From Anas platyrhynchos (lineage: Eukaryota; Chordata; Aves; Anseriformes; Anatidae): a stretch of 64,000 nt of DNA. The number at the start of each line of letters is the position of its first letter. Position 1 is the first letter of the stretch. The position numbers and the translations under genes are program-made. Of this stretch, positions 35,501 to 44,260 are shown one piece after another. The DNA is taken from positions 6,349,501 to 6,413,500 of the forward strand of contig NC_092613.1 of NCBI RefSeq assembly GCF_047663525.1, read 5' to 3'. The notes under the pieces were generated by a model that was given only the letters and a program-made list of their open reading frames with translations, searched no databases and was not told the origin of the DNA.

Positions 35501-38500
35501 CTTAAACCCTGCTAAAAATTCCAGCCTTCAAAGCAGGGGGGAGTTCAGAAGGCAACGTGAATCCCTAGCACTTGGGCTTCTCACTGACAGCTTCCTGCAG
35601 CTCTTACCATGAAGGTCAGGTCTGAGATTCAGACACAGCTTTTATATTGGTATTATACTTGATTTAATGTTCAAATTTATTTATCTTTCGGTTGGAGCAC
35701 CCACCTCAAGTGGCAAAGATGAACCACATATATTTTTTTTTATATCTACTTTTTATAAGTAGATCCTCTGTTCTCCTCACCTATATGCCATGAACTTCAA
35801 CAGCTAAACAATCTCAACATATTTTACTGCTTTTTCTTTTGGGATTTGGTTTAAGTTTTGCAGGTAGTAAATTGGTGTTTAACTTACAATGGAGCTTGCA
35901 GCCTTTGACCATGTATTCTCCATTCCAAGACTCATCTCTCCTCCCATCTGTCTTTGTTATAAAATACCTTATGCAATTAACCTGTTGTTTTCTGTTATGA
36001 AAAGACTTCTCCATCATCCTTTGATAAAACACGTACAACTTACCACTTGTTTCATGGCAGCAAAGAGACTCTCAGTCATTAGAAGTGGCCTCTTTGTTTA
36101 GTTTGGACTTCAGCCAACGAATATCAGTCACTTTGCTGCTTTTATATGCTTCCACTCTGCAACAAGCCCAATTAACACAAAACCCTGCCCTCTTCTAAGT
36201 CTTCATTGTTATGAATGGCATTAACTTCTGCCTAAAGTCCCGCTTTGGCTCCCTCAGACAAGTCATCGGCTAATTTACTACTTCAGCAGAATATTGCACA
36301 ACCAGGGTTGTGCGTACCTTAATTGTCTTGCCTGTTTTGTGTGTTGAGCTTTGTTTCCAATGAGTCATGGAACTGTGAGAGTTACTAAACTCTGGAGATG
36401 TCTTCAGTGTGTTCCTCCTGTCTTCATCACAAATTCCTCCTGAGAAGCTCTCTGATTCTTGCCAAAAAAGGAACTTGAATTCATCCTTTTACTCCTTTAT
36501 TCATTTCTGTCCCTGTGGATTTTTATGCTGTTTGATTCTTATGAAAAAAAGCCAACAATTGACATCCAAGACTAATCCAATTTATTCCAACCATATTATT
36601 TTAGACTGTTCCCATAGGGCAGATGTTAAAAAGATCTCTTCTCTAGTGACTTGACCCTGCTAATTCACAAATTGGCTAACTTTGGCCATCCCATGTCACG
36701 CCTTGTTAGCATTTTGCAGTGCTTTCTCTGTTTGTTTGCCTCAGTTTCCCTATGGACACACTTCCTTCTCCCCAAGCATTGGTGTTGGTTGCTTGACGTG
36801 TCTGCATAATGCTCCCCTGCCACGTGTTTATTCTGCCACCTACCAAACATTTCTAAGATTTTTGAACTGGGCTCTCTTTGCATTTGAAGCTCTAAGCTTC
36901 AAATGTGTGTTTAACACACTTGAACAATTTTGTATTCATATTTTAGGAAGAACTTTCAGGCTAAAGACAAGTAAGTTGTGTATACTTTCCCATCTCACGT
37001 ACTTCTCAAGTGACACCCAGCTCTCCTCAAAGTCAGGGTTTCTTTTTCTTAATGCTATGTGTAGCTGTGTTCTGAGTGAAAGGCATGAACAGTTCAGGAG
37101 TTTATCTGATAGCTGTGGTTTCTTCTTCCTGGAGCATCCCAATTAGATAATTGTCTCAATCTCCTGCATATATCCTCCCCTATGACATAGGCTTCAGAGT
37201 GATGATGGTGTTTGCTCACTCTCTGTTATTTTTAATTCAGGTTGCCAAAATATTGAGTGTTATCTTTGTGCCTGTGTGTGTTGCTGTTTCTGAAAATCAA
37301 GCTACGGTTACTGATTTTTTATTATGTCATTTTCTTCTTTTTTCTGCAACTCTCTGAAAAATACCTAAATAACAGTACTGGATACTCTGTGTGTAACAGA
37401 GCCAGTATCAATCCTTCAAATTAAGAGTTAACAGCTCTGCTTTATATGCTGCAGCTACAAATGCTCTAAAGACACAATGGCAAAAAGAACATAGTAGGCA
37501 TCATTAGAAGCAAATTATTTAAAAAATAAAATAAAATCAGTCTGTCTTAGAAAAAGAAAAACAACATGAAACAATATATCCCTGAAAAAAAAGTATCTGG
37601 GACATGACTATTGAACACTACATACCTCAAAAGTTTATTGCTTTTCAATGGCTTTTCAGTCAGATGCTATTTTCAACCACAACATTTTTTTTGCATATAG
37701 TCATTCTGATGACTGTATAGGTTGGTTATAACCATAGAAATAGTTTTGCAATAAAAACTAGTTCTCCTGTCCCAAAACATTGCTCAAGAATTTCTGGTTA
37801 TGCACGGCTCCCCCAGTCCTCACACAGTACCAACATATGTGATCTGCACTACCCCTGTGGTGATTCTAACCAGATTAATTTGGGAATTTCTTGTATGCTA
37901 GAAGGTCGTTGGTAATGACTGCTGTTTATGTGAGAGGAAAGCCCCAAAATATACTCAGTGGGGTTAGATTCTCGTCCTTCCAGACTCATAGGAACAGTGT
38001 TTGCATGTCCCGAGTGGTTCCTGATGACTGCTCTGCCACTCCTGTCCTTTAATGCACTGTTTTGAGGACACTTTTCCTGAAACTGGGAGCCAGGGAGGGT
38101 CCTAAGCCTGGTCTCCCCTTCATCGCCCTGTTTGAGACAGTTTGGGGTTGTCGCATTGGGCCTACACCAGGAGTCTCCCACGGGCAGGACGTGGTCCAGC
38201 AGATCAGGAGCAGTGATAACAACCAGCAGTGAGGTTTAGATCTAGGTTGTCGTATGAAATGTTCCAAAATTATAGAAGATACTGTTATGACTCATGGTTT
38301 CGGAGCTGTTACATGAGCAAGTATCTATTAACTTGTGCTGAGTAAGGACTTCTGGTTACAGATGTTGTTATTGTGAATGCTCCCATCGCCTTCATCCCCA
38401 CAGGCAGCACGGGGCCCTTCCCTGCACTGCCCTCCTGAGGGTTCACCCACGACGTCCCTACAGAGCCCAGGGACAGGCTGCCACCTTTGTACACCTCTCT

Positions 38501-40048
38501 TACTCTCCCAGAAGTTCTCCAAAAGCTCTGCTTCAACTCGGTTTCTCTTCTCTGATCTTCCCCTTTTCATTCGTCCTGTTCTGGCCCCAGTGGCTGCTGT
38601 CACATAACCTCGCTGAGAGAGCAGCGAAGGTTTCCCGGGCAGGCCTCTGAGGCTGAGCCATCCCCAAATGGGATCTCCAAATGGGGATGGCTCAGGTAGG
38701 CCGTGGGTAACACGTCCTGATGTCTGTGGGCCGCTGCTCTGCGGCCATCCAGAGTTCACCCATGCTGCTTTCATCTTCCCAGCTCCTGTCCAAAAGCGGC
38801 TGAAGCTGCTCGCCTCCTCCTGACAGATCTTTGGTCGAACAGGGAGCTGCAGAGTGTGCTGAAGCAGGTAAGGAAAGCCCTGCTGCTTCCTGGCTGACAG
38901 AGCAGCCCCGGTCTTGACTCACGGTGAGATTGCAGAGGTCGTGATTCAGCAGCGGGTGCGGGCAGGGGCTGGGAGCAGCCCGAGGCACGGGACCGGTGAC
39001 ACCCAGCACTCAGGCACCACATACGGCCCGAGGAAGAGGCAGTAGGGTCGCAACCACAGCTCCTGGGGCTGTCTTTAGGGACTTCCCCATCGCAGCCCAT
39101 TGTGTAGGATCAGTGTATCCTGCCAAATCCTCACAAAAGTTCCTCCCCTTTTCCCCCATTTTTGTCTGCATCCGTAACCCTTCCCTGCGGTCACATCACC
39201 CCTACAGTCAGGATAATCTTTAAAAGCAATAAGAAGAGTTTTTAGGATTTGTTTTGCTCCCTGCAACAGAAACTGTGGAAGTGCCGAGGCAGACGGGGCG
39301 CTGAGCCAGCTCCCAGCTCCCAGTGGCTTGCTTTGAACGAGCTGGGTTTTCCCAACTCAACAACAGCAGCACCTGCAGAGAGTAAAGGGCCAAATTAAAG
39401 AGAAGGAGTAACATCCACAAAGGGGAATACCCTGGGGGCAGGAAGGCAGAGAGAACCTAAATATCATTCTTCTATTAACGGTTAGGGACTTTTCTCCATA
39501 GGAGTTCGTGTAGCTTTGCACCAGGCTCTGCTCAGGAGCCTGTGCCAACTCATTTTGATGTGACTGAGTCACTCCTGTGCTCATCACATAGGTATATACA
39601 TCAGAGAAGCAGGCTGGAAGTCTGCAAGGGTATATGCATCATGCATGTATCTTTGCCATGTTTCCAGGATGGGGAATAAGATGAATTAATGTTGAGTGAA
39701 GGATCACGTGAAGGTTTCCTGCAGTAAAGCTGGAGGAGTCCAGCTCCTAGCAGGCAGAGAACAAAGCAAGAAGGTGAAGTCCATCCACAAGGGTGCCAGT
39801 TCACGTGTTGAGGGCATGCAGAGGGAGGGCAGAGAAGGCTGTTTGAGAATGATTCACGCTTTTTAGGTGGAGGACAGCTTTTGAACTGGGCAGGAGGCAG
39901 TCTCACAGCAATGGATAGGTATTGGTTTTGAAGGCAATGCACATTCACTGCGCTTTGTATACATCTGCTTTTTCAGCAAGGATTTGATAAGAACATGATG
40001 GGATCTTTAGCTGGAACAACCTTCAGGACTCTCTCCTCCAGATTTTAG
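1922..40048 (+). CDS. PKP1: Plakophilin-1, 13 coding exons (gene-level span)
   Basis: PKP1 encodes an armadillo-repeat protein of the desmosomal plaque. It binds desmoplakin, desmosomal cadherins and keratin through its N-terminal head, strengthens adhesion in stratified epithelia, and also has a nuclear/cytoplasmic pool. Spliced exons: 1922-2123, 8588-8688, 17346-17770, 25856-26000, 27733-27940, 28670-28847, 30916-31030, 31810-31965, 32069-32245, 34341-34494, 35005-35191, 38783-38867, 39977-40048. They total 2,205 nt, giving 734 residues plus TAG without any frame break. Residues 1 to about 245 form the head, which opens with the plakophilin-1 block SPLKTALAYECFQDQ. From about residue 250 to the end runs the ARM domain (QNVQRAAAGALRNL, GLLWNLSSTDELKEEL, LEACAGALQNLTAS, VVRSGASLLSNMSRHP, CYTLRNLIMSNP). 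The human short isoform is 726 residues, from memory. The gene is convergent with TNNT2 downstream. Identification is firm, and all splice sites are GT-AG. Confidence 0.97.
2124..8587 (+). other. PKP1 intron 1
   Basis: A 6.5 kb intron with no recognisable coding exon. It holds AP-1-type heptamers at 3897, 6208, 6678 and 6721, a (GGA)n tract at 5526-5547, a (TTTTG)n tract at about 6012-6042, and a perfect A29 run at 8510-8538 close to the 3' splice site. A CTGAC branch-point match is at 8563-8567. Confidence 0.85.
8510..8538 (+). repeat. A29 homopolymer just upstream of PKP1 exon 2
   Basis: An uninterrupted run of 29 A, ending 49 nt before exon 2. It lies just 5' of the likely branch point at 8563-8567. 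Confidence 0.95.
8588..8688 (+). CDS. PKP1: PKP1 coding exon 2 (residues 68-101)
   Basis: The acceptor TTTACAG and donor CCG|GTAAGC bound a 101-nt exon that completes the split Gly codon and encodes GSMYDCIADGYGYGTSRG...NWGYP, a tyrosine/glycine-rich part of the head domain. It is conserved with human (GSMYD, SYY, WGYP). It ends in phase 0. Confidence 0.95.
8689..17345 (+). other. PKP1 intron 2
   Basis: An 8.7 kb intron, the largest in the gene. Open frames occur on both strands (for example 12829-13323 and 16214-16717), but none resembles a known protein and none joins PKP1 in phase. Simple sequence: T-rich then A-rich tract at about 12556-12599 and a TA-rich tract at about 15880-15905. An AP-1-type TGACTCA is at 14922. 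Confidence 0.85.
17346..17770 (+). CDS. PKP1: PKP1 coding exon 3 (residues 102-243)
   Basis: The large 425-nt head-domain exon, starting LYNGTLKRD and containing NRRYSSYSQMEGW and the conserved SRSEPDLYC and GTLRKS blocks. It is rich in Ser, Tyr and basic residues, as expected for the phosphoregulated, largely disordered plakophilin head. Acceptor TGATCAG, donor CCAG|GTAAGT. It ends with two bases of an Arg codon (phase 2). Local GC is well above the flanking introns. Confidence 0.96.
18441..18473. repeat. Perfect 15-bp inverted repeat with 3-nt loop
   Basis: The arm TAACTGAGAGGATTG (18441-18455) is followed by TCC and then its exact reverse complement CAATCCTCTCAGTTA (18459-18473). A partial direct copy of the arm (GAGGATTGTCC) precedes it at about 18429. 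It would fold into a very stable hairpin in RNA or a cruciform in DNA. Confidence 0.9.
24095..24158 (+). repeat. 15-bp tandem repeat in PKP1 intron 3
   Basis: Three perfect copies of GAAGTTCACTTTTTT followed by two truncated copies (GAAGTTCACT and GAAGTTCAT). It looks like a young microsatellite/minisatellite expansion. Confidence 0.9.
24905..24995 (-). repeat. Probable ancient dispersed repeat
   Basis: The segment around CTTTTATTAGACTAACTGATATAATTGG, with AAACACAGACAAG and CTTCATCAG nearby, resembles a core I recall from old interspersed DNA-transposon-like repeats of amniotes (TTGGTCTAATAAAAG on the opposite strand). The family name is not certain. This rests on memory of the motif, not on alignment. 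Confidence 0.4.
25856..26000 (+). CDS. PKP1: PKP1 coding exon 4 (residues 243-291)
   Basis: Acceptor TTTAACATAG, donor GAG|GTGAGC, 145 nt. Encodes ICGDEIDGGTMTIQKAIQLL and YQAMGAYYLQHTCFQDESAKQE, the start of the ARM domain. The HTCFQDESAKQ block is identical to human PKP1. It ends in phase 0. Confidence 0.96.
26001..27732 (+). other. PKP1 intron 4
   Basis: A 1.7 kb intron. It contains an 11-bp inverted repeat made of telomere-like units (26255-26294), T-rich tracts near 26946-26969 and 27122-27149, and an AP-1-type site at 26917. No additional exon is evident. Confidence 0.85.
26255..26294. repeat. Inverted repeat of telomere-like units
   Basis: CACCCTAACCC (26255-26265) and its exact reverse complement GGGTTAGGGTG (26284-26294) are separated by 18 nt. 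Each arm contains the CCCTAA/TTAGGG hexamer once. Confidence 0.85.
27733..27940 (+). CDS. PKP1: PKP1 coding exon 5 (residues 292-361)
   Basis: Acceptor TGGTGCAG, donor ACAG|GTACGT, 208 nt. Encodes VYRLGGIAKLVELLRSTNQNV, then RAAAGALRNLVFRNPTNK and NGIRECVSLLRRTG, classic ARM helices of the first two repeats. Ends one base into a Gly codon (phase 1). Confidence 0.96.
27941..28669 (+). other. PKP1 intron 5
   Basis: A 729-bp intron. I see no feature beyond the splice sites (GTACGT donor, TTCCTAG acceptor). Confidence 0.85.
28670..28847 (+). CDS. PKP1: PKP1 coding exon 6 (residues 361-420)
   Basis: Acceptor CCTTCCTAG, donor TTGAG|GTGAGT, 178 nt. Encodes GLLWNLSSTDELKEELIQEA, VIIPFSGWSDG and DPEVFFNATGCLR. 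The last block contains the ARM-repeat junction at which the longer human splice form carries an insertion. Ends two bases into an Arg codon (phase 2). Confidence 0.96.
28848..30915 (+). other. PKP1 intron 6
   Basis: A 2.1 kb intron with a perfect A22 run (29565-29586) and a G-rich potential quadruplex on the transcribed-sense strand (30039-30067). The exon unique to the long human isoform would lie here. I did not find a convincing counterpart. Confidence 0.8.
30039..30067 (+). other. Potential G-quadruplex in PKP1 intron 6
   Basis: Four G-runs of at least three (GGG, GGG, GGGGG, GGGGG) with loops of 4, 7 and 2 nt fit the canonical G4 pattern on the PKP1 sense strand. Folding is inferred, not shown. 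Confidence 0.6.
30916..31030 (+). CDS. PKP1: PKP1 coding exon 7 (residues 420-458)
   Basis: Acceptor CTCTTCAG, donor CAAG|GTACCA, 115 nt. Completes the Arg codon and encodes NLSSADMGRQTMRNYPGLID, then MTYAQNCVASNRPDDK, the helices of a central ARM repeat. Confidence 0.95.
31031..31809 (+). other. PKP1 intron 7
   Basis: A 779-bp intron with no recognisable feature other than its splice signals. Confidence 0.85.
31810..31965 (+). CDS. PKP1: PKP1 coding exon 8 (residues 459-510)
   Basis: Acceptor GATTTCAG, donor GGAG|GTAAGA, 156 nt, phase 0 on both sides. Encodes SVENCICILHNLSYRLDAEVP followed by the variable loop NKYTQLNHMARSVYMD...GCFNSRSGKME, the long insert typical of plakophilin ARM domains. 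Confidence 0.96.
32069..32245 (+). CDS. PKP1: PKP1 coding exon 9 (residues 511-569)
   Basis: Separated from exon 8 by only 103 bp, the shortest intron in the gene. 177 nt, phase 0 on both sides. Encodes the rest of the insert loop and GWLYHSD-type block SWLYHSDAIRTYLSLM, then KKDATLEACAGALQNLTASRG, a canonical ARM repeat. Confidence 0.96.
32246..34340 (+). other. PKP1 intron 9
   Basis: A 2.1 kb intron with (AAAC)n at about 33336-33352, a C-run near 34106 and an AP-1-type TGACTCA at 33031. No extra exon recognised. Confidence 0.85.
34341..34494 (+). CDS. PKP1: PKP1 coding exon 10 (residues 570-621)
   Basis: Acceptor CTCCTAG, donor ATGG|GTAAGT, 154 nt. Encodes MSNAMSQLIGVKEKGLPRIA, then SSEVVRSGASLLSNMSRHPVL, a near-identical match to human ARM repeats 6-7. 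Ends in phase 1. Confidence 0.96.
34495..35004 (+). other. PKP1 intron 10
   Basis: A 510-bp intron with nothing further to report. Confidence 0.85.
35005..35191 (+). CDS. PKP1: PKP1 coding exon 11 (residues 621-683)
   Basis: Acceptor TTTAG before CTCACC, donor AATGG|GTGAG, 187 nt. Encodes HQVLPDVSRLLSFQSGNTNS, then ACYTLRNLIMSNPHLGKCYL and SNMLNNVVSLCRN, the penultimate ARM repeats. Ends in phase 2. Confidence 0.95.
35192..38782 (+). other. PKP1 intron 11
   Basis: A 3.6 kb, mostly AT-rich intron with pyrimidine-rich stretches. It ends with a 14-bp inverted repeat (38653-38695) about 90 nt before exon 12. AP-1-type sites are at 36361 and 38288. No coding exon seen. Confidence 0.85.
38653..38695. 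repeat. 14-bp inverted repeat near the 3' end of PKP1 intron 11
   Basis: CTGAGCCATCCCCA (38653-38666) and its exact reverse complement TGGGGATGGCTCAG (38682-38695) flank a 15-nt loop. The predicted hairpin lies 87 nt upstream of the exon 12 acceptor. Confidence 0.9.
38783..38867 (+). CDS. PKP1: PKP1 coding exon 12 (residues 683-711)
   Basis: Acceptor CTTCCCAG, donor GCAG|GTAAGG, 85 nt. Encodes SCPKAAEAARLLLTDLWSNR and LQSVLKQ, the last ARM helix. Matches human SPKAAEAARLLLSDMWSSKEL. Ends in phase 0. Confidence 0.95.
38868..39976 (+). other. PKP1 intron 12
   Basis: A 1.1 kb intron with AP-1-type heptamers at 38915 and 39565. No other feature seen. Confidence 0.85.
39977..40048 (+). CDS. PKP1: PKP1 terminal coding exon 13 (residues 712-734 and stop)
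   Basis: Acceptor CTTTTTCAG. Encodes QGFDKNMMGSLAG and the C-terminal tail TTFRTLSSRF, then TAG. Human PKP1 ends QGFDRNMLGTLAGANSLRNF and TSRF, so the stop position is conserved. Confidence 0.96.
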   Translation, partial: QGFDKNMMGSLAGTTFRTLSSRF

Positions 40049-43000
40049 GAGCCTCTCCATGCACTTCTGGGCTGCAGGTGAGAACGGGGCCCACATCCAT
40101 GGGGAAAGGGTTGTTGAGGGCAGAGGAGCAGTGCATGTGAGCCCTATCAGCATTTTGCTCTTTTTAGTCATCCCCAAAGTGGTGTGTTTGTGTGACATCT
40201 TCATCATGAATCCTATCAGCCCAAACTGCAAAACATTTGGTTTGATGACAAGTCAGAAGCCGTGCAGTTCCTGGGCTTAGTGCAGATGCTGCCCACAGTA
40301 CACAGCTGTGTGCCTTGGACAGGCTCAGGGCAGATGCCATGGGATGGACAAAGCTGTTGGAGCTTAAACATTTTATGAGCACTTAAGAATCTGCCAGTAA
40401 GCCTCATATCAAAATTTGGAACTCTATGGTACCATCCAAATAATCCCAAAAGAGAAACCAGGTTAGAGAGATCAAGGGCAGATTTTTCAGAGCATCATTA
40501 GGATATTTTTTCAGTGTGGGATGAGGCCTGAATCTGCAAAGTACTTCTGATTTGTAATTCCCACTGAAGGGAAAGGTGTTGACCAGTTCTGCATTTTCTC
40601 AGGTATCAGATCTCTCTATGAGGTGGTATCAAGTTTATGGAGAATTAATTAATTTCTCTCTTCCCCAACATACTCTTTGCAGTCAAACTAAGAACAGTCC
40701 TGATGTAAGAGGAAATGGCAAAGCCCACTTCTCTCCTTCTCCCTGGGCATGGATTTCTCTTCTTGCTTTGTTGGGTGGTTTCCACTGGGACTCAGTCTGA
40801 TACTTCAGAGGAGTGTGGGAGTCCAGGGGGAAGAGCTGTGGGTAACACAGAAACTGGGGAGAGGCCAAGGGAAAAGATAAAAAGTTGGTTTTGGATGAAA
40901 AGAAAAAGATTTCTTGAGTGTTTTAATTATCTGGGTATTTCTTTTTTTCTTTATTTTTCTCCATTTCAGAATTTGGAATCGGTTCATGTCCAGGAAGACA
41001 ACCCTTTCACAATTACTTAGGATGTTAAAGATGTAGATTGTTTCTGAGTTAAACTCAACTGTAAAGCAAACTAAACATATGGATTTCATGTGGATGATAC
41101 TGATATTTTTAAGCATTTTCTTCTTTTTAGGGGGGAGAAGGGACTTTTAACAAGGTTATACTTTCTTGATGTCAATAATTATTTTTTTTTGCAAAGAGTG
41201 TGTCTGTGTAACTATGTACATGTTGCTGTGTATGTGTGCATGCAGACAACATACATGTGCACACTTGGTGAGTAGGATCTTCCTACGGGCATAGCCCCCT
41301 GTCTTCCACCAGAAGTCAGTGTGATTTGTGCAGTTTAACCCCCTTGTAGAGTTTTGATAAATTCCACCCAATCCATGCACCAAATGCTGCCACACTAAAT
41401 ACTTGTCACAGCCTATTTTTACTCACAAGTACAAAAATTACCAGTTTTATGTTAAGTTCCCCCATTGCATATGGCTATTTTAAACAGATACACACAACAG
41501 TACTCTTCTTTAAAAAGGCTGGTTATTCCTAACATTTATGAACATGGGCTTCTTTTCTGCTTTTGATTTTTTCTCCGATGAACTCTTATAGTTATTAGTA
41601 TTTTCTTTCCTGTCATGTGAACTCTTTATCTCAAGAAGCAAATTGACGTCTGCTGATTCTCTCCTGGGTCTCAGTAACCGTTGTCTGAAGCTATATGTGA
41701 GGGGACAATTACAACACATCTGCAGAGCATGAATATACCGGGTCCCAAATCGTTCTGAGTGCCGGAACAACGCCATCTCATGACTGTACCTGGACAAATG
41801 TGGCTTTTGAGAAGCTGAGCTGGAGACAGGAGGAGTTTGTTTTCCCCAGGGTCACTCACTGACTGCCACCCAGGGCTCAAGAGTGAGGGATGTGGCATTT
41901 TAAATCACCATTTGTTTGTACTGATCAAGGTAAAGAAATGGTATTAATATGCAAAGGAGTATAAGCATGTGTGTGAAGTCAGAAGCTCAGACACCCAGGG
42001 AAAGGCCCAGCTAAGGATGCATTTGTGCAGGGGCACCAGACCCTGTTTTGCAGATGCCAAGGGTTCAGGAGGTGCTTGGAAAGGATGAGTTATGAAGCTG
42101 AATCTGGAAAGGGAAAAAGAGTCTCACTTTTTTTTAAGTGTCAGCCTTCTCACTTGGTGGCAAGTGGTATATCCCATTCACTTGACAGATATTCTGTGAT
42201 TTGTGACTGCCGAGGGTCTATCCATAACATTCAGGTTGGCTTTAACACAGCTCCAGACCTAAGAAATGGGGTGGCATTTGTCTGCCGTTTTGACAGGATG
42301 GAGCACGTGTCCGCAGAGAGGGAGATCGTTTGCCTGCTGGTTTTTCTCTTGGACTACAAAGGGTGGCTTAATCTTGTGCACTTTAATGAGCAACAACTAT
42401 TTGCTTGCATTCACCCACGTTCAGTCGAGAGCTTTCTGTGCAGAGCTCCCAGCCAAATGAAAGAGAAAAAAGCACCTTTGAAGTGGAGAGCTAGAACCAG
42501 GTGAATCCGGTAGGACAGTTTCAGGAGCATTTAAACAGCAGCAAAGGAGTCCGGGCCCGTGGGCATGCCCTTGCCATACCTGTCAGATGTTACGTAGCTG
42601 GATATACATTCTCATTTCATGGTTCAAAATGTTTTTGGCAGGACCCAAGACTATGGACGTCCAAAATGGCTGCAGTATCCACAGGAAGGATTGTTACAGT
42701 TTTGGTGTAAAAGTATGTTGCGTGCAATTTTGCATTCAGATTTGTTCCTGTAATTACATGTTAGACTGAAGTCCTGGGAGCTAATGTTTTTCCCTGTAAA
42801 ATTAATTGGGGAAAGCTAACTACAAAATGTAATGATGGAATATTGAGGAAATTCATTCTAATTGGCTGTTATTTAAGCTTTATTTTTAAACAGTGCTGCT
42901 GCTTTCACCGGTAATGCAGTTTACTATAGTGCTATATTAGGCACAAAGAGCTGTAGCTATATGATAATCATCTCACAATTAAATTTACAAGTACTGGAGA

Positions 43001-43139
43001 TTTCATTACTAAGTATTAAACTCAAAGGACCAGATACATAATTCCCATAAATGTTATTAGTACAGTAAAGTTGGTGTTGTTTTTTTATTTTGTTTTGTTT
43101 TTTTCTTCTTTCAAAGCTAATAAGACGATAAAAATAGAA

Positions 43140-43275
43140 TCTGTCTCCATCCCTGAGATCTTCCAAACTTGGCTGGACACAGCCCTGAGCAGCCCAATCT
43201 GGCTGTGACACTATCCCTGCATAGAGTTGGGCAGACCAGAGAGGTCCCTTCCGATCTTAATTTCCTTATGATGCT
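43140..43275 (+). mobile_element. CR1 LINE 3'-end fragment
   Basis: Contains the typical CR1 tail order: CTTCCAAACTTGGCTGGACA, CCTGAGCAGCCCAATCTGGC, TTGGGCAGACCAGAGAGGTC and CCCTTCCGATCTTAATTTCC. It is 5'-truncated, as is normal for CR1, and diverged. It sits inside the presumed PKP1 3' UTR. Confidence 0.8.
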
Positions 43276-44234
43276 GCTGCATGTTGCTGCTCTCATACCT
43301 CAAAATATAGCTAACTTGAGAGGGCAGGGTGCTGTGTGAAGTGCCCTGCCACCCCAGGGCTGTTTTGCAGCTATTTTTTTTTTCCCCCAGGAAATTCTCT
43401 GATACTCAACTCTATTTTCCTCTCAGTTTCTCCTTGTAAAATCTGGACTACAGATTCTACCCAAGTAGGAGAAGTGACCCTGATGCCCAGCTGTGAAAGG
43501 AAAGGAAAATCAGACTTACTGGAGTAACTGATGTTGCTCATAACCAGCAGCTTAGGACCTTCTTTTCCAAGCAATGCTTCTCCCAGGGGCAGAGCTCAGC
43601 ACTGCAGTACTTGGATGCTGTTCTCACCTCCAAAGTAAACGTTTTTCATTCTGGGGAGACATTGTTTTTTTTTTAAAGGCATGTCTTTCACTCTGACACC
43701 TGCTTCAGTGAGCTGTTTTCCTTGTTTTCACTTGTGCAAGAGCCAAGTAGGGCGCATCCCCAGTGATACGGGTGAGGCAGGGGCACAGTACGTAGCTCAC
43801 GCTCTGGGTCATAGTGATGGAGAATTACTGAGGAGGGAAGGACCACAGCTAGCAGCACTGTGAGCTCTGCCAGCAGCAGAAATAAGAGCAGTTGGGGCTT
43901 GATTTGTGCGCAGGACACACAACCATGTAAATAAATACCATACTTGTCTGTCCTGGGCTTAGCAGAGCTTTTTGGTCTATTTTCTCATAAAATGCTTTGT
44001 TTGTTTGTGTATGTACAATCTAACCCACCCCAGCATTTCAGAAGCCTCATGGACGAGTAGAAGGCAGTAGGCAGTTTTATTCCTCTCTGACCATACACCA
44101 GTTTGTGACCACCTTAGCCTACCAGTCCATAGCTATACAGTGTATTCTGTAAGATATAGGTATGTGAGAATAATGTATCAGAGTTTTGTTTTGGCTGTAC
44201 TGTATGTATTTGCTTCGTTGGAAAAGCTGAAATC

Positions 44235-44240
44235 AATAAA
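44235..44240 (+). terminator. PKP1: Probable distal PKP1 polyadenylation signal
   Basis: AATAAA in AATCAATAAAAATTGC, followed about 40 nt downstream by a T/GT-rich stretch (TTTATTTTTGTTGTCTTG). This is the arrangement expected of a functional signal. It is the last strong + strand AATAAA before the intergenic region. Confidence 0.5.
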
Positions 44241-44260
44241 AATTGCTGGAATTTCTTCAA

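Larger units (their letters stand above)
40049..44260 (+). other. PKP1: PKP1 3' untranslated region (probable extent)
   Basis: From the stop codon to just past the last good AATAAA (44235-44240), giving a 3' UTR of about 4.2 kb. Human PKP1 also has a 3' UTR of a few kb. An alternative AATAAA is at 43930-43935, within AAATAAATA. The segment is AT-rich, contains open frames without protein similarity and carries a CR1 3' fragment at about 43140-43275. The extent is inferred from signals only. Confidence 0.5.

Noticed and set aside
42025..42504. 159-codon + strand open frame in the presumed PKP1 3' UTR
   Set aside because: Lies downstream of the conserved stop codon. No protein similarity is recognised.
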